DNA of 64,000 nucleotides from Carposina sasakii (lineage: Eukaryota > Arthropoda > Insecta > Lepidoptera > Carposinidae). The stretch is from contig CP053155.1 of NCBI GenBank assembly GCA_014607495.2, positions 10,664,001 to 10,728,000 on the forward strand, given 5' to 3'. Each line of letters begins with the position of its first letter. Within the stretch, counting starts at the first letter, position 1. The position numbers were made by a program, and so were the translations under genes. Positions 10,861 to 20,483 of the stretch are shown here, piece by piece. The notes beneath the pieces are model-generated. The model was not told the origin of the DNA, did not search any database, and was given only the letters and a program-made list of their open reading frames with translations.

Positions 10861-11150
10861 ATTTATTTATTATTTATTTATTATTCTTTAAATATTCTAG
10901 GACTTAAAATTAGGTACAACGTCCCACAAAACTGCTTGCGCCGTTTGACTGTGGGATCCGTGATTAATATTAAATACTATGTACTAGAGTGCGTTTCACC
11001 GTATAGCTCCCATGGAAGATGGCGCCCGTTACTATGTGCATGACCGCATTCTTTGTATTACTGCATACTAAAAATGTTAGTTCTGAAATCAGGCCCAGGG
11101 ACTATTCTGTGAAACGGATGACAATTATTCTATATGAGTATATTAAAGTA
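10861..11150 (-). mobile_element. Retroposon with (AAAT)-type tail inserted in the DIRS RT
   Basis: Splits the DIRS RT between NVFLQ and TALPFG. On the minus strand the insert ends in aataataaataaataataaa, a LINE-like tail, and contains tggcgccatcttcc-like and gggacgttgtacc blocks. I saw no coding frame and no clear target duplication; the right boundary is approximate. Confidence 0.6.
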
Positions 11151-11437
11151 CTTGAAGGAACACGTTGTCGTATGCTATCATTAAAAATCTTTGGTGATTT
11201 TCGGCTATCGGAATACCGAGGAATGCATTGAATTGGTCGATCTTTGCCAAGAAATTTTTTCTGCAAGAAACTGGGAATCTTTTGATGACTGATCAGACGG
11301 AACGGCTTCGGGATAAGAAATCTTCTAAATTGTTTTAAAGATTTACAACTGGACTCAGAGAGCCGCCTGCCTTCGGTACTAAAAACATTTTCGAAATAAA
11401 CCCTGTCTGGTTGTTGATTTTACCTGAGCTCCGCATT

Positions 11438-11930
11438 TCACCAATTTCCTACGTTATTTCGGGAAAACTTTGGGTACTCATGCGACTGTAAAGTCTCTTT
11501 GACAGGTGGGAAAGTGGAAGTTTCTCGCAGAAAGGGATTCGAAGACCTTCTAGAATTTTCAAAATGTAAGATGGACTTCCGTAGGTGATCCATTTTCTGT
11601 AATTTAAACGTGTGGCTTAGGAAAAAATTTTTGGAAATTCTCCGTTGTCTTGCAAAGTCTGTGTCAAAAGTCTTTTCGTCAAACAAGGCTGATGAAGGAG
11701 GCGGAATTTCATGTAATATAGCATAGAGATGTTTGGTCTTAGGAGAGTAAATTTTACGTCTAGCTTCAATCGTCTCTGCTCTTCTACGACAAACGTCCAG
11801 TATTTGTTGTAGAAGGTCATCTGATAATACATTACAAGGAGATTCCTTGCTTATAAGATGCTTCCTCAATATTGGACCGAGACCAGGAATATTCGCTTCA
11901 TCTAGCGTAGCATTTAAAGCGTCTCACAAT
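11438..11930 (-). pseudogene. DIRS Gag-like region
   Basis: A 143-codon minus-strand frame starts RKHLISKESPCNVLSDDLLQ; the same frame can be read upstream to about 11,930 as ALNATLDEANIPGLGPILRK. It lies where DIRS ORF1 (Gag-like) is expected, directly before RT. I assign it by position and general composition only. It is broken from RT by a frame change near 11,438. Confidence 0.55.
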
Positions 11931-11934
11931 CGCT

Positions 11935-12215
11935 TACATTGCAACAATAACGCATGAGAAATATAGCAGGTAATTATATAACATAGATAATGTACAAAGG
12001 CGAGCTTATCTCTTAAAGAGATTTCTTCCAGCAAACCAGCTGGGATAAAGAGAAATAGTACCTAAAGCATGGTCTAACTTCACAAGGTGATCAAACGGGA
12101 TCCAATTTGGAGTCTTTGATGCTAGTTGTGACTTGATCTCCAGCGCAGAGAAAGTAGGTGTAGCGTGAAGCTTTATCTGCACTTCATGTACGGTGTGGCA
12201 CTCGTACAATAAAGT
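11935..12215 (-). repeat. LINE 3'-end fragment
   Basis: The minus strand carries tttgctggaagaaatctctt then aagagataagctcgcctttg, the same LINE tail as at 3.28 kb. The 67-codon open frame just upstream (12,006-12,209) ends inside this block and has no recognised domain, so it is probably part of the LINE 3' region. Confidence 0.55.
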
Positions 12216-12454
12216 TGCTAGTTAATGCTATGATGCTATGCTATGTTAATGCTGAGGGAAGTCGTCAACTCATAAGAGATAAATACAACTGAACCCGTTG
12301 AGTGAATGTTGAACACTGAGTTTAATATATTATAATGCTATGTAGTTCGCTAATACAAGATATGCTATATAGACAATACTATACAAATTACGCAGAGAGA
12401 CTTATTACGAAATATTGATCTGTCGATAGGTGACATAACAATGTACGGTAACCC
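12190..12454 (-). other. Possible 3' LTR of the BEL/Pao element
   Basis: On the minus strand, downstream of the BEL pol stop, a segment begins tgtacgggttaccgtacatt and ends ccacaccgtaca, giving TG...CA ends over about 265 bp. No second LTR exists in the window to confirm it, because the element is 5'-truncated. This is inference from position and end bases only. Confidence 0.3.
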
Positions 12455-12672
12455 GTACATCTTGCCAACTCGAAAGAAAAAGAAAGAGCTTAAATATTAA
12501 ATGGTACATAAAGCAAATTCAAATAAAGCTGATGGAATTATTACTAAATGGTATGAATTATTATTTTAAAAACAAGCTAGCTTAATTTAATTAAATAAAA
12601 TATTGTGAACATCTTAAAAAATATGTAAATAATCTAAATGTTTATAAAAACTAATTTCACTACACTGCTATG

Positions 12673-15600
12673 CTAATTATTAGGGGCACTTTCACCGTAC
12701 AATTCAGTCGGAATCACCGATCGCGGTGGTTTAGGAGGTGAAATGCCTCTATTACTTGAAGCTATGCTCACTGAGTTTGCAAGTCCACTACCACTATCAC
12801 TTAACACGGGTTGCTGACGCGTGGGTGCGTACAGCGGTAAGACGGTCGTGGCCGCGCCGCCGTCGCTCCTTGTGGCGGAGCGTCCTACTGACGACGAAAG
12901 CTCTCGTATCTTACGATGCCTGTCCCTTATGTAGAGAACTAGCGCTGTGGTTGCTACCAAAAGTAGTACTACCAGTGTTCCGTAGCTAATTGAATAGTGA
13001 TGGATATCATTGGTGCTGAGATTTGGTGTAGATATTCCTTGCTTTAGAAGTGCCAAGTCATTAGCGACTTGTTGATATTGCTGCTTATGGTTTTCTGTCG
13101 TCAAGTCAAAGAACGTAGATGTATTTATCACTTCATTTAGTATAGATATCTCTGGGGCTTCAAATGTTGGTTCTACATTTACTTTTCTCAAAAAGTTGTT
13201 GTGAGCGTGAATTGTAAATGTATCACTTTTTATAATACAACCTTGACCTACATCAAGTAGTCCATTGCCTAAAACTGTATTCATGGTCATGCTATCAGCT
13301 GGACAAAAGGTGCGAATATTGCATTTCTCACAACATGAGTACAGCCATACATTCTGTCGGTGTAACTTGATCCATCTATTTACGCACGGCGTTTGTTCGT
13401 AAGTACAGGGCGTTGTATATTTACTTGTATTTATTAGAGTTATATTACATAAATTTTGTTTAACATGTAGGTCATAGATAGGCTTATTTAATGTGCATAA
13501 TAATTTATCTTCTGAGGCGTGAATACATGTTTGGAGATCTTGCTGAGAAAGAAATACAACTTCATCTTTCCGTAGGTTAAATGCTAGGTAGGGGTAGACA
13601 GGTATAGTAAGATGTGATCTCTTATCTACTATGTGTGGGATACTTATAATATTATCGAGCTCATAGGTTTCGCTCTTCACTAGAGGAATCTTTATTTCAA
13701 TAATTAGATATTGTTGATAAACCCGTGCGAGTACTTTTAGAAGCTTGTATAAGTCACGGATATTACTCAATTCAACCGGTAGTTTTAAATCATCCTGTAG
13801 CTGTCCTAATATAAAGTTCATTTGTTCCTCTAATTGTTCGCTTGTTAGCAGATGAGTATCGACGCGGCCGTGACTGATATCGGTTACCGTATCGATAAGA
13901 GTGTCCTGTATGCGTCTTAGATTTCCGAGGATAATACTCGCTGATAAAGTTGCTGCTGCTGTATATAACCCGACGTCGAGGTCGGATCGGAATTTGTTTA
14001 TTTCAATTGTAATATTATGTAGGTGCTCATTTATAGTTGAAAATTGTTTATTCATTATTTGCTCGTTGCGCTGTATTATATTGGAGTTTGCTTCGATTAT
14101 AGTAATTTGATCCCCAATCAATTGTTTTAGATGATTTTCATTATTTTTAATCATATTTATATCCTGGGTATATTTCTGTGCAAAATTTTCATCGAGTACT
14201 CCAAATAAGTAGTTTGCTAAGCTGCCAGCTCCATTTATTAAGCCTCTTCTCTGTCTCTTGTTATTGCCTTGTAGAAGTCGGTTATAATGCTCTATCTCTG
14301 TTAATTCGTGTGCTAGCTGATCTATGATCTCTTTGTAGTTATGATAAGAATATGCAGTTAGGTTTTTTAGATAATTGACCGTAATTTCCATTTGTGCTAT
14401 TGAATGCCAGTAGTTCGTGAGGTTATAGTAAACTACTAGCTTCAATTCATCTTGAATAAATTGTAAATCCGAAATCTTATCAAAATAAAGAGTCCTGTTA
14501 TCCTTTATTTCAATTTTATTAGCAAACGTGTTCGATGTAACTGGAGATATTATAGTTGTAAGCATTAAAAGCGCTAATGTAAAAAAGTTTCTGCTGATTT
14601 TCTTTGTCTTTGCTCGCGATTGCTGATTACTGGATGCTGTGCTTAAAGTTTGTTCACATTTATTGCTGTTTTCTACCGGTAATGGGACAAGCTTAGTGAT
14701 TGGACGTTTCAAAATATTATTTTCGGTCTTGATAGACACAACTCTCACAAATCCGTCCTGCCCAGGGTGTAGGTCTAGGACTCTGCCCATAGCCCACTTG
14801 CCGGGAGGTAAGTTGTCTTCCTTTATCAACACGATATCGTCAATGGCAAAATTTTTGGTAGGTGTTCTCCATTTAGAGCGTATCTGAAGTTGCTGCAGAT
14901 AGTCTGATGACCAAATTTTCCAAAACTGCTTTTTCATATTTTGTACTAGCTGCCATCGTGCTGGTAAGCTTATGTTATCTGAATCGGTTTGAGGTCTAGA
15001 CAGTAAAATGTCACCAATTAGGAAGTGACCTGGACTTAGATATGTGTCCTCTGGATTTTCCGTTAAGGCTGTAAGAGGACGCGAGTTCAGGCACGCCTCG
15101 ATTTGCTGTAGTAAGGTTGTGAACTCCTCGTATGTTAGTTTTTGCTCTCCAAGGACGCGTTTTAAGTGTCGCTTGAAACTTTTTACAGCGGCTTCCCATA
15201 TTCCTCCAGCGCTGGGCCATGCGGGTGCATTGAACGACCACTCTATATTCATTTGGCTGATATTGCTGAAGAAATCTTGGTTAATAGTTTGAATTATTGC
15301 CTTGTACTCTTTATCTAATACACGTTTCGCTCCGATAAAGTTGGTCCCGTTATCACTATCTATACGCCGAGGCGTCCCTCTGCGGGCGCAGAAACGATGT
15401 AAAGCTGCTAGGAATGACGAAGTGCTTAGGTCTGACACTAGCTCTAAGTGAACAGCCTTTGTTGCTAAACAAACAAATACGGCAACGTATCCCTTTTGAG
15501 TCCGCACGCCTCTGCCAGTAGACATTTTAAGTACTACATGTCCTGTAAAGTCCACACCGGTGTGCGTAAAAGGGCGTGACGGTGTGACTCTAGCTTTTGG

Positions 15601-15753
15601 AAGATCTGCCATAATTTGCCGAGTTCGATCTGAACTGAATCGTCGGCACGTGACACACAATCGCAGCTGTTTTTTGACAGTTCTCATGCCACTTATAATC
15701 CAATAGTGCTCCCGTAAATAAGCTAAGCCGTAAGGTAAGCCGTGGTCCACCAT
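12673..15753 (-). pseudogene. BEL/Pao integrase fused in frame to an F-type Env-like protein
   Basis: A 1,026-codon open frame. Residues 1-360 are integrase: CVTC near 33-36 completes the zinc site, the catalytic aspartates are D68 (TGVDF) and D134 (DSDNGTNF), the glutamate is E187 (IWEAAVKS), and a BEL-type C-terminus with GKWAMGRVLDLHPGQDGFV follows. From about 385 the reading continues into a hydrophobic leader-like segment (389-407), a furin-like site RQRR (500-503), a glycine-rich fusion-peptide-like GLINGAGSLANYLFG, coiled-coil-like helices, a Cys-rich patch (SCCEKCNIRTFC), a transmembrane segment near 925-942 and an 84-residue tail. This is the layout of baculovirus-F/errantivirus Env. 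The frame has no stop, but its pol is broken upstream. Confidence 0.85.
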
Positions 15754-16330
15754 GTAGGGTTGTTATATGTGCTTGGTTTATTAACAAATCTGTATAACGA
15801 CAGTGATTTGGCAATATGATCGGATGTTTAGCTGTGTTGCTGATGTTGGAAAAGTTAAGACGACCACCGACTCTCAATACTCCATTTTCATCTATGTATG
15901 GATTTAGATTTGCTATTTTGCTGCTCGTGTGAACATGACCTTTATTTTTAATATTTGTTAAATCTATTTCAAAATTCTGAGCTTGAACATTTTTAATAAT
16001 AAGCAAGTTTGCTTTATTTATTTCCGATGTTGACAAATATGAGTCATGTTCGGTAGTGTGACGTCGCACGGTAGCAATGAAACGTGATATCCAGGCCAAT
16101 GTCCTTACTAAACGCGTGATTGAGCTATTGTTTTCTATAAGATTATTTATAATACTAGAGTTTGGCTGTTGTAAGGCTGCGTTTACATTAATTCTTTTAG
16201 TTTCTAAAGATGGTTCCTTGTAGGTTTTGTCTATGATAATACTTGGATCGAAATTAATCAAATATTCTGGCCCGTTCCACCAAAGGGTATTATCCTGAAG
16301 CTTTTCCTTTTCTTTCCTTTGATTTGACAT
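15590..16330 (-). pseudogene. BEL/Pao pol middle segment: RNase H end and integrase N-terminus
   Basis: Starts in the frame that contains KLQDNTLWWNGPEYL, the LWW-GP-L signature that follows RNase H in BEL/Pao pol, and runs to LRVGGRLNFSNI and HPIILPNHCRYTDLLI, the conserved start of the BEL integrase zinc domain, then HITTLHGGPRLTL. It then goes out of frame near 15,740. The homologous continuation AYLREHYWI is found in the next frame. A near-repeat of cggctta at the break suggests a small tandem duplication caused the shift. Confidence 0.8.
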
Positions 16331-17814
16331 AATTCCATTTCGATGCAGGTATTATGGCAGTTATTTTGTTTACCCGATTTGATACAAATGATTTCCATCT
16401 ATTTGTATCTCCATGTAGCCATCCCAGCACAATTTCCGAATCTGTCCAGGCGTAGACATCATAGTTATAATTCTCTAATAACGCTATCACAATCTTCATA
16501 AGTTGTGCGAGAAGCAATGCTCCACAAAGCTCTAGACGTGGTATCGTAGCATTCTTCTGATTTAATGGAGCTAATTTTGTCTTTGCTATGACTAACCGCG
16601 ATGTAAACTCACCTTTACAATTACTCGTAACTAAATAAATTGCACCGGCGTAAGCTTTTTCGCTCGCGTCACTATAGCCATGTAATTGAAATCGTTTTGT
16701 TGTATTACCTAAGTGTCTAGGTATATTAACTTGGTCAATCTTTTGTAGGTCAACTCGGAATTGAGTCCATTCTTTTACGATATCTTTCGGAACTTCATCA
16801 TCCCAACCCAAGTTGAGGGACCATGTTTGCTGAAACAAAAGCTTTGCTCGGATTGTAAGTGGGGAAATCCAGCCCAACGGATCAAATATCGTTGATATTT
16901 CCGATAATAGTTTGCGCTTGGTGTTACATTTATTAGTGATTTCAATTTTATTAGTAAACATAAATGAATCTAATGTAGGTTTCCAGCTGATTCCTAATGT
17001 TTTACGGGACTCCGGGTGCTTAAAATCCAGAGGGTTTTCAATGAGCTCAGATGATAAACTTTCCAGTAGTTGTGGCTCGTTAGATGACCATTTCCGTAGG
17101 TTCATTCCTGCTCCTTTCATGACCTCTATAAGTTGTTGCTGTAGCTTTTTAGTTTCTTCTAAAGTATTTCCACCGCTGAGTAAATCATCCATATAGAAAT
17201 CATGTTGTAAAGCTTTCGCTGCTAGCGGATATCGTGAGGCTTCGTCTTTAGCTAGTTGCCGTAGAGTGCGCATCGCTAGATAAGGTGCAGCTTTGGTACC
17301 ATATGTTATGGTTGTAAGGACGTACTCTCGGAGTTGTTCATGCGGAGTTTCTCTCCACATGATCGTTTGTAGATGTTGGTTGCTTTCGCGAATCATAATT
17401 TGTCGGAACATTTTTTCTATATCCGCCGTGATGACGTATGTGTGTAATCTCCACTTTAAGATCAAAGCTGGTAGATCATGTTGTAGATTTGGTCCACATT
17501 CCATGACGTCATTAAGGCTGATTCCTGTGCTAGTTGGAGACGAACCATTGAATACTACTCGTATCTTCGTGGTGGTAGAATCTTCCTTTATAACTGCATG
17601 GTGAGGTAGTACGTATTTAGGACCTTTGCTGTAATTTGCTAGTCGCATATGACCTAATTCCACGTACTCTCTCATGAACTGTCTGTAGCTTAGGGCAAAT
17701 GCTTCGTTCCTTGCCATTTTTCGCTCTACTTGTATAAACTGTGCTGTTGCTTTTGACTTTGAATGTCCAAGTTTTTCTTCATAACCTGGCATCATCGGTA
17801 ACGCAACTTCGTAT
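16290..17814 (-). pseudogene. BEL/Pao reverse transcriptase and RNase H
   Basis: About 500 codons. RT has D125 in ADIEKMF and the YMDD box at 201-204 (FYMDDLLSGG), with catalytic D203 and D204. RNase H has D376 (YSDAS), E422 (RLELCG) and D452 (AWTDSEIVL). All these residues are intact. The end at KERKGKASG is not natural: the NPADxxSRG-like motif normally found here is missing, and the LWW motif resumes in another frame, pointing to a small deletion with frameshift. The first six coding codons lie upstream of the first ATG (17,795). Confidence 0.85.
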
Positions 17815-18325
17815 TATTAGAAACTAGGCTAAGGTTTAATAACTAATTATGGGTTCGTATTGGTTTAATTTCATTCTTATTGGTTCTATTTCGAATAATA
17901 TCTTCACCTAACATTTAGTCGATTTCTAGAGACAGCTAAGTTTGAAACAAATATTTTGAAAGAAAAATGTCACTTTCTACGAAGTACATAACAAACTACT
18001 TAAATTGGTTTAATAATAAAAAAAACCATCTCTCTTCAACCACCAGTGGGAAGGAACGAAATAACAAAGTGGAAACATATCGAGAAAATGTTATTATTTT
18101 TTAATTTTCTATCATACACTCGTCACGTTCACAAAACTTGTGTTCGAAGAGAAAATCACTTTACAACGAAGTTAGCTCGAGAATAGCACCACTGGGCCAT
18201 GAAATTGGTTTCAAGTTTCCTTGCAAGAAACGTGTGAAGTATGTACTGTCTGGCGTTAGATTTTATAAAACAAAATAAACAGGAGTATGAAAGAACTAGC
18301 TGATGTAATTTCGTCTGCGTTTTCA
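17815..18325. other. AT-rich spacer, no gene seen
   Basis: No recognisable BEL gag, protease or LTR is present upstream of the RT truncation point. No open frame or repeat recognised. Confidence 0.5.
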
Positions 18326-18550
18326 AAGTATATTTGTAAATGAAATTGTATTAGGCGTTACAATTCGGAAGTTCAAACATTCACATTGGGTGCGCCCACC
18401 ACCGGGCCCTACACTCTCCACTGACCCTCGGATCTGATAACTCATAACTGTGAAAACAAGCACTTGCACTACTTACAATTGCCACGAGAAACCAGATCCT
18501 CGGATAGGTGCTCGGAGGGTCAGTGCGCACCCATAGTGAAGTATATTTGT
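18326..18550. mobile_element. Penelope-like element copy A (foldback, internally deleted)
   Basis: The element 18,338-18,538 is flanked by aagtatatttgt at 18,326-18,337 and 18,539-18,550, an exact 12-bp duplication. It begins aaatgaaattg and ends cccatagtg, like copies B and C. Most of it is the inverted 3' arm (gggtgcgcccacc...), joined to a short forward 3' end. The ribozyme core is absent. Confidence 0.75.
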
Positions 18551-18569
18551 TACAATTATGCACAAACTA

Positions 18570-18833
18570 TACAGGATGTAACAGAAAGGGTATGTTAAGC
18601 GAAAAGCTATGTAAATAGCCCACTATAGAGAACCTATTTCCAAAATTTGAGACTCGAAATCACATTTTTATTTTTCAAGATTGTATGAAAATTCCTGAGA
18701 TATTTAAAAATTCTCCATACTATCAGGAAAAATAAACATGTGATTTCGAGTCTCAAATTTTGTGGATAGGTTCTCTACAGTGGGCTATTTACATAGCTTT
18801 TCGCTTAACATACCCTTTTTATTACACCCTGTA
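18570..18833. mobile_element. MITE with about 95-bp terminal inverted repeats, TA target
   Basis: Starts tacaggatgtaacagaaagg and ends with the complement form ttacaccctgta. Arms of about 95 bp are near-perfect inverted repeats around a central 70-bp AT-rich loop. Flanking TA fits a Tc1/mariner-type or similar TA-targeting transposase, by inference. Related ends occur at 23.2, 29.36, 31.2 and 38.8 kb. Confidence 0.8.
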
Positions 18834-18959
18834 TAGGTAAATACCTAATTTAGTAGCTTTTGCATGCTAATAGAAACGTTAAAACATATTCACATTCACA
18901 TAAATATGAATGTTGAATATGAATTCTAAATACAATAGCAACAATCAAACAAGACAAAC

Positions 18960-19400
18960 ATAGAATTATTAAATGAAATTGTATTAGGCGTTACAATTCG
19001 GAAGTTCAAACATTCACTATGGGTGCGCCCACCACCGGGCCCTACACCCTCCACTGACCCTCGGATCTGATAACTCATAATTGCGAAAACAGGCACTTGC
19101 ACTAATGAATGTGTTGGGTTTTAGAGGTTCATAATAATTAGTGGTTTACTAATTTACTAATTTTTATAATCCTGAGGATGCCACGGTTGTTGGCGAAACA
19201 TATGTAGATTATTTATCTATTTTTTGATTTCGGAATAGTGCAATGTATCGTCTTGCATGCTAGGTGCTCGGGTCTGGTTTCTCGTGGCGATTGTAGTTAG
19301 TGCAAGTGCCTGTTTTCGCAATTATGAGTTATCAGATCCGAGGGTCAGTGGTGGGTGTAGGGCCCGGTGGTGGGCGCACCCATAGTGAATAGAATTATTA
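18960..19400. mobile_element. Penelope-like element copy B with hammerhead motif
   Basis: The element 18,972-19,388 is flanked by atagaattatta (18,960-18,971 and 19,389-19,400), a 12-bp duplication. Its 5' part is an inverted copy of its own 3' end (about 92 bp: ttcactatgggtgcgcccac and complement). Between them lies a forward core with a hammerhead-like sequence. Inverted 5' terminal copies, variable target duplications and hammerhead motifs are known for Penelope-like retroelement pseudo-LTRs. No RT/GIY-YIG ORF is present, so it is non-autonomous. Confidence 0.7.
19166..19212 (+). ncRNA. Hammerhead-ribozyme-like motif in Penelope-like copy B
   Basis: Order: ATAATC, CTGAGGA (CUGANGA core), T, GCCA, 7-nt loop, TGGC, GAAAC, ATAT, GTA, GATTAT. 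ATAATC and GATTAT are perfect complements and form a 6-bp stem I. GCCA/TGGC form stem II. GAAAC-ATAT-GTA is the minimal stem III with a permitted NUH (GUA) cleavage triplet, as in Penelope-like elements. One unpaired T between the core and stem II is non-canonical and may reduce activity. Confidence 0.6.
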
Positions 19401-20172
19401 GTACTTAACTTCTGCACTTTATGATAACATAAGGCCAGATTTGCCAATAGTCAGATAGACTATCTGAAAGATAAAGTTAATGATGTCACTATATTGATTA
19501 ATTTAAGAGAAAGACAGTAATATATTTTACCTTCAAATTGGCTAAGTATATGACCATTGGAAAAATCGGATCTTATATAAATGTAGAATAATAATTATTA
19601 CCTCAGAAACATGGCATAAAACTAATATACCAAACATAACAACATACATAAATAATTTTTCATCGCACCTCCCCCAATTGGGTCAAACGCGCTACATTTC
19701 CGAACGCACCTTCACAAATCTGACTATTTATCACGAGAATTTATAAAAAAACACCTAATTTCATACAATTCAAAGGGGAGTATTCATTTCTTGGACGCGG
19801 GGTGCGATATTTTAGGAAGAAAAATTGTGTAAAGGTCTGACGCGACAGGAATACAGGACTATTACTCAAGGTGTCATCTCGTTTCGGCAAAGGAAACGAG
19901 AATGACGCTTGTTTTCCGGATAGGGCTTGGTATTTCTTACAAGATGGGGGCGAAAATTGGTATTCGTGTTGTCACTTAAGAATAATCATTATGTTCTGCT
20001 GATGCAGAACTTGACCCTGTTATGGTAAGTTTAGACTACGACATTATGCTAAACGAAGTTGTAAGATTGCGTTTGCGACCTATTTTGCCATAAAGGAGAA
20101 CTGTCTAGCAGCTCTCCTGGATTTCGTCTTTAGGCGACCTTAACTCTTATTAGCTCCACGTTGGTGGCTATT
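19401..20172. other. Intergenic DNA, possible MITE remnant
   Basis: No gene seen. A pair atcgcacc (about 19,663) and ggtgcgat (about 19,806) could be ends of a short MITE. A block at 19,435-19,480 resembles the MITE-like sequence at 7.4 kb. Confidence 0.4.
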
Positions 20173-20483
20173 AAGCCCTGAATCAATGAAGTAAGTAATG
20201 TGTTTTAGAGTTTCATAATAATAAGTGGTTTACTAATTTACTAATTTCTATAATCCTGAGGATGCCACGGTTGTTGGCGAAACATATGTAGATTATTTAT
20301 CTAGTTTTTGTTTTCGGAATAGTGCAATGTATTGTCTTGCATGCTAGGTGCTCGGGTCTGGTTTCTCGTGACGATTGTAGTTAGTGCAAGTGCCTGTTTT
20401 CGCAGTTATGAGTTATCAGATCCGAGGGTCAGTGGAGTGTGTAGGGCTCGGTGGTGGGCGCACCCATAGTGAAGCCCTGAATC
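20173..20483 (+). mobile_element. Penelope-like element copy C with hammerhead motif
   Basis: The element 20,185-20,471 is flanked by aagccctgaatc at 20,173-20,184 and 20,472-20,483. It starts aatgaagtaag and ends cacccatagtg, the same start and end types as copies A and B. It lacks the inverted 5' arm and is thus the simple unit of the family. It is highly similar to the core and right arm of copy B. Confidence 0.75.
20250..20296 (+). ncRNA. Hammerhead-ribozyme-like motif in Penelope-like copy C
   Basis: Same elements as in copy B, base for base across the core: ATAATC, CTGAGGA, GCCA loop TGGC, GAAAC, ATAT, GTA, GATTAT. Conservation of all three stems in two copies supports a retained fold, although the copies could simply be young. 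Confidence 0.6.

Larger units (their letters stand above)
10138..11400 (-). pseudogene. DIRS reverse transcriptase, interrupted by two insertions
   Basis: The N-terminal RT part lies at about 11,400-11,150 on the minus strand (FLVPKAGGSLSPVVNL and NAFLGIPIAENHQRFLM). It resumes at 10,860-10,674 with ALPFGLSIAPLIFSRL and continues at 10,673-10,341 with WLLDDFFLAHQ, the YxDD-box equivalent, and EEYLGIIWNP. The gap 10,861-11,150 is a retroposon with an (AAAT)-rich tail. A 43-bp SINE piece sits at 10,506-10,548. A run of 25 A (minus strand) at 10,442-10,466 gives a poly-lysine tract in the open frame. Confidence 0.75.
8540..11930 (-). mobile_element. Decayed DIRS-like tyrosine-recombinase retrotransposon
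   Basis: Reading the minus strand from 11.93 to 8.54 kb gives the DIRS order: Gag-like region, reverse transcriptase, RNase H, a connecting region typical of DIRS, then tyrosine recombinase. All frames are broken by stops and shifts. Two retroposons have inserted into the RT part. Terminal repeats were not identified, so the ends are approximate. The element is dead but unusually complete in gene order. Confidence 0.8.
12673..17814 (-). mobile_element. BEL/Pao LTR retrotransposon with Env-like region, 5'-truncated
   Basis: Minus-strand order is RT, RNase H, integrase, Env-like. RT homology begins abruptly at about 17,814: the frame can be read six codons upstream of 17,795 and then meets a stop. 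Gag, protease and the 5' LTR are missing. Two frame breaks, near 16,300 and 15,740, split pol into three open frames. Hence the copy is defective. The Env-bearing layout recalls roo of Drosophila (family knowledge). Confidence 0.85.
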
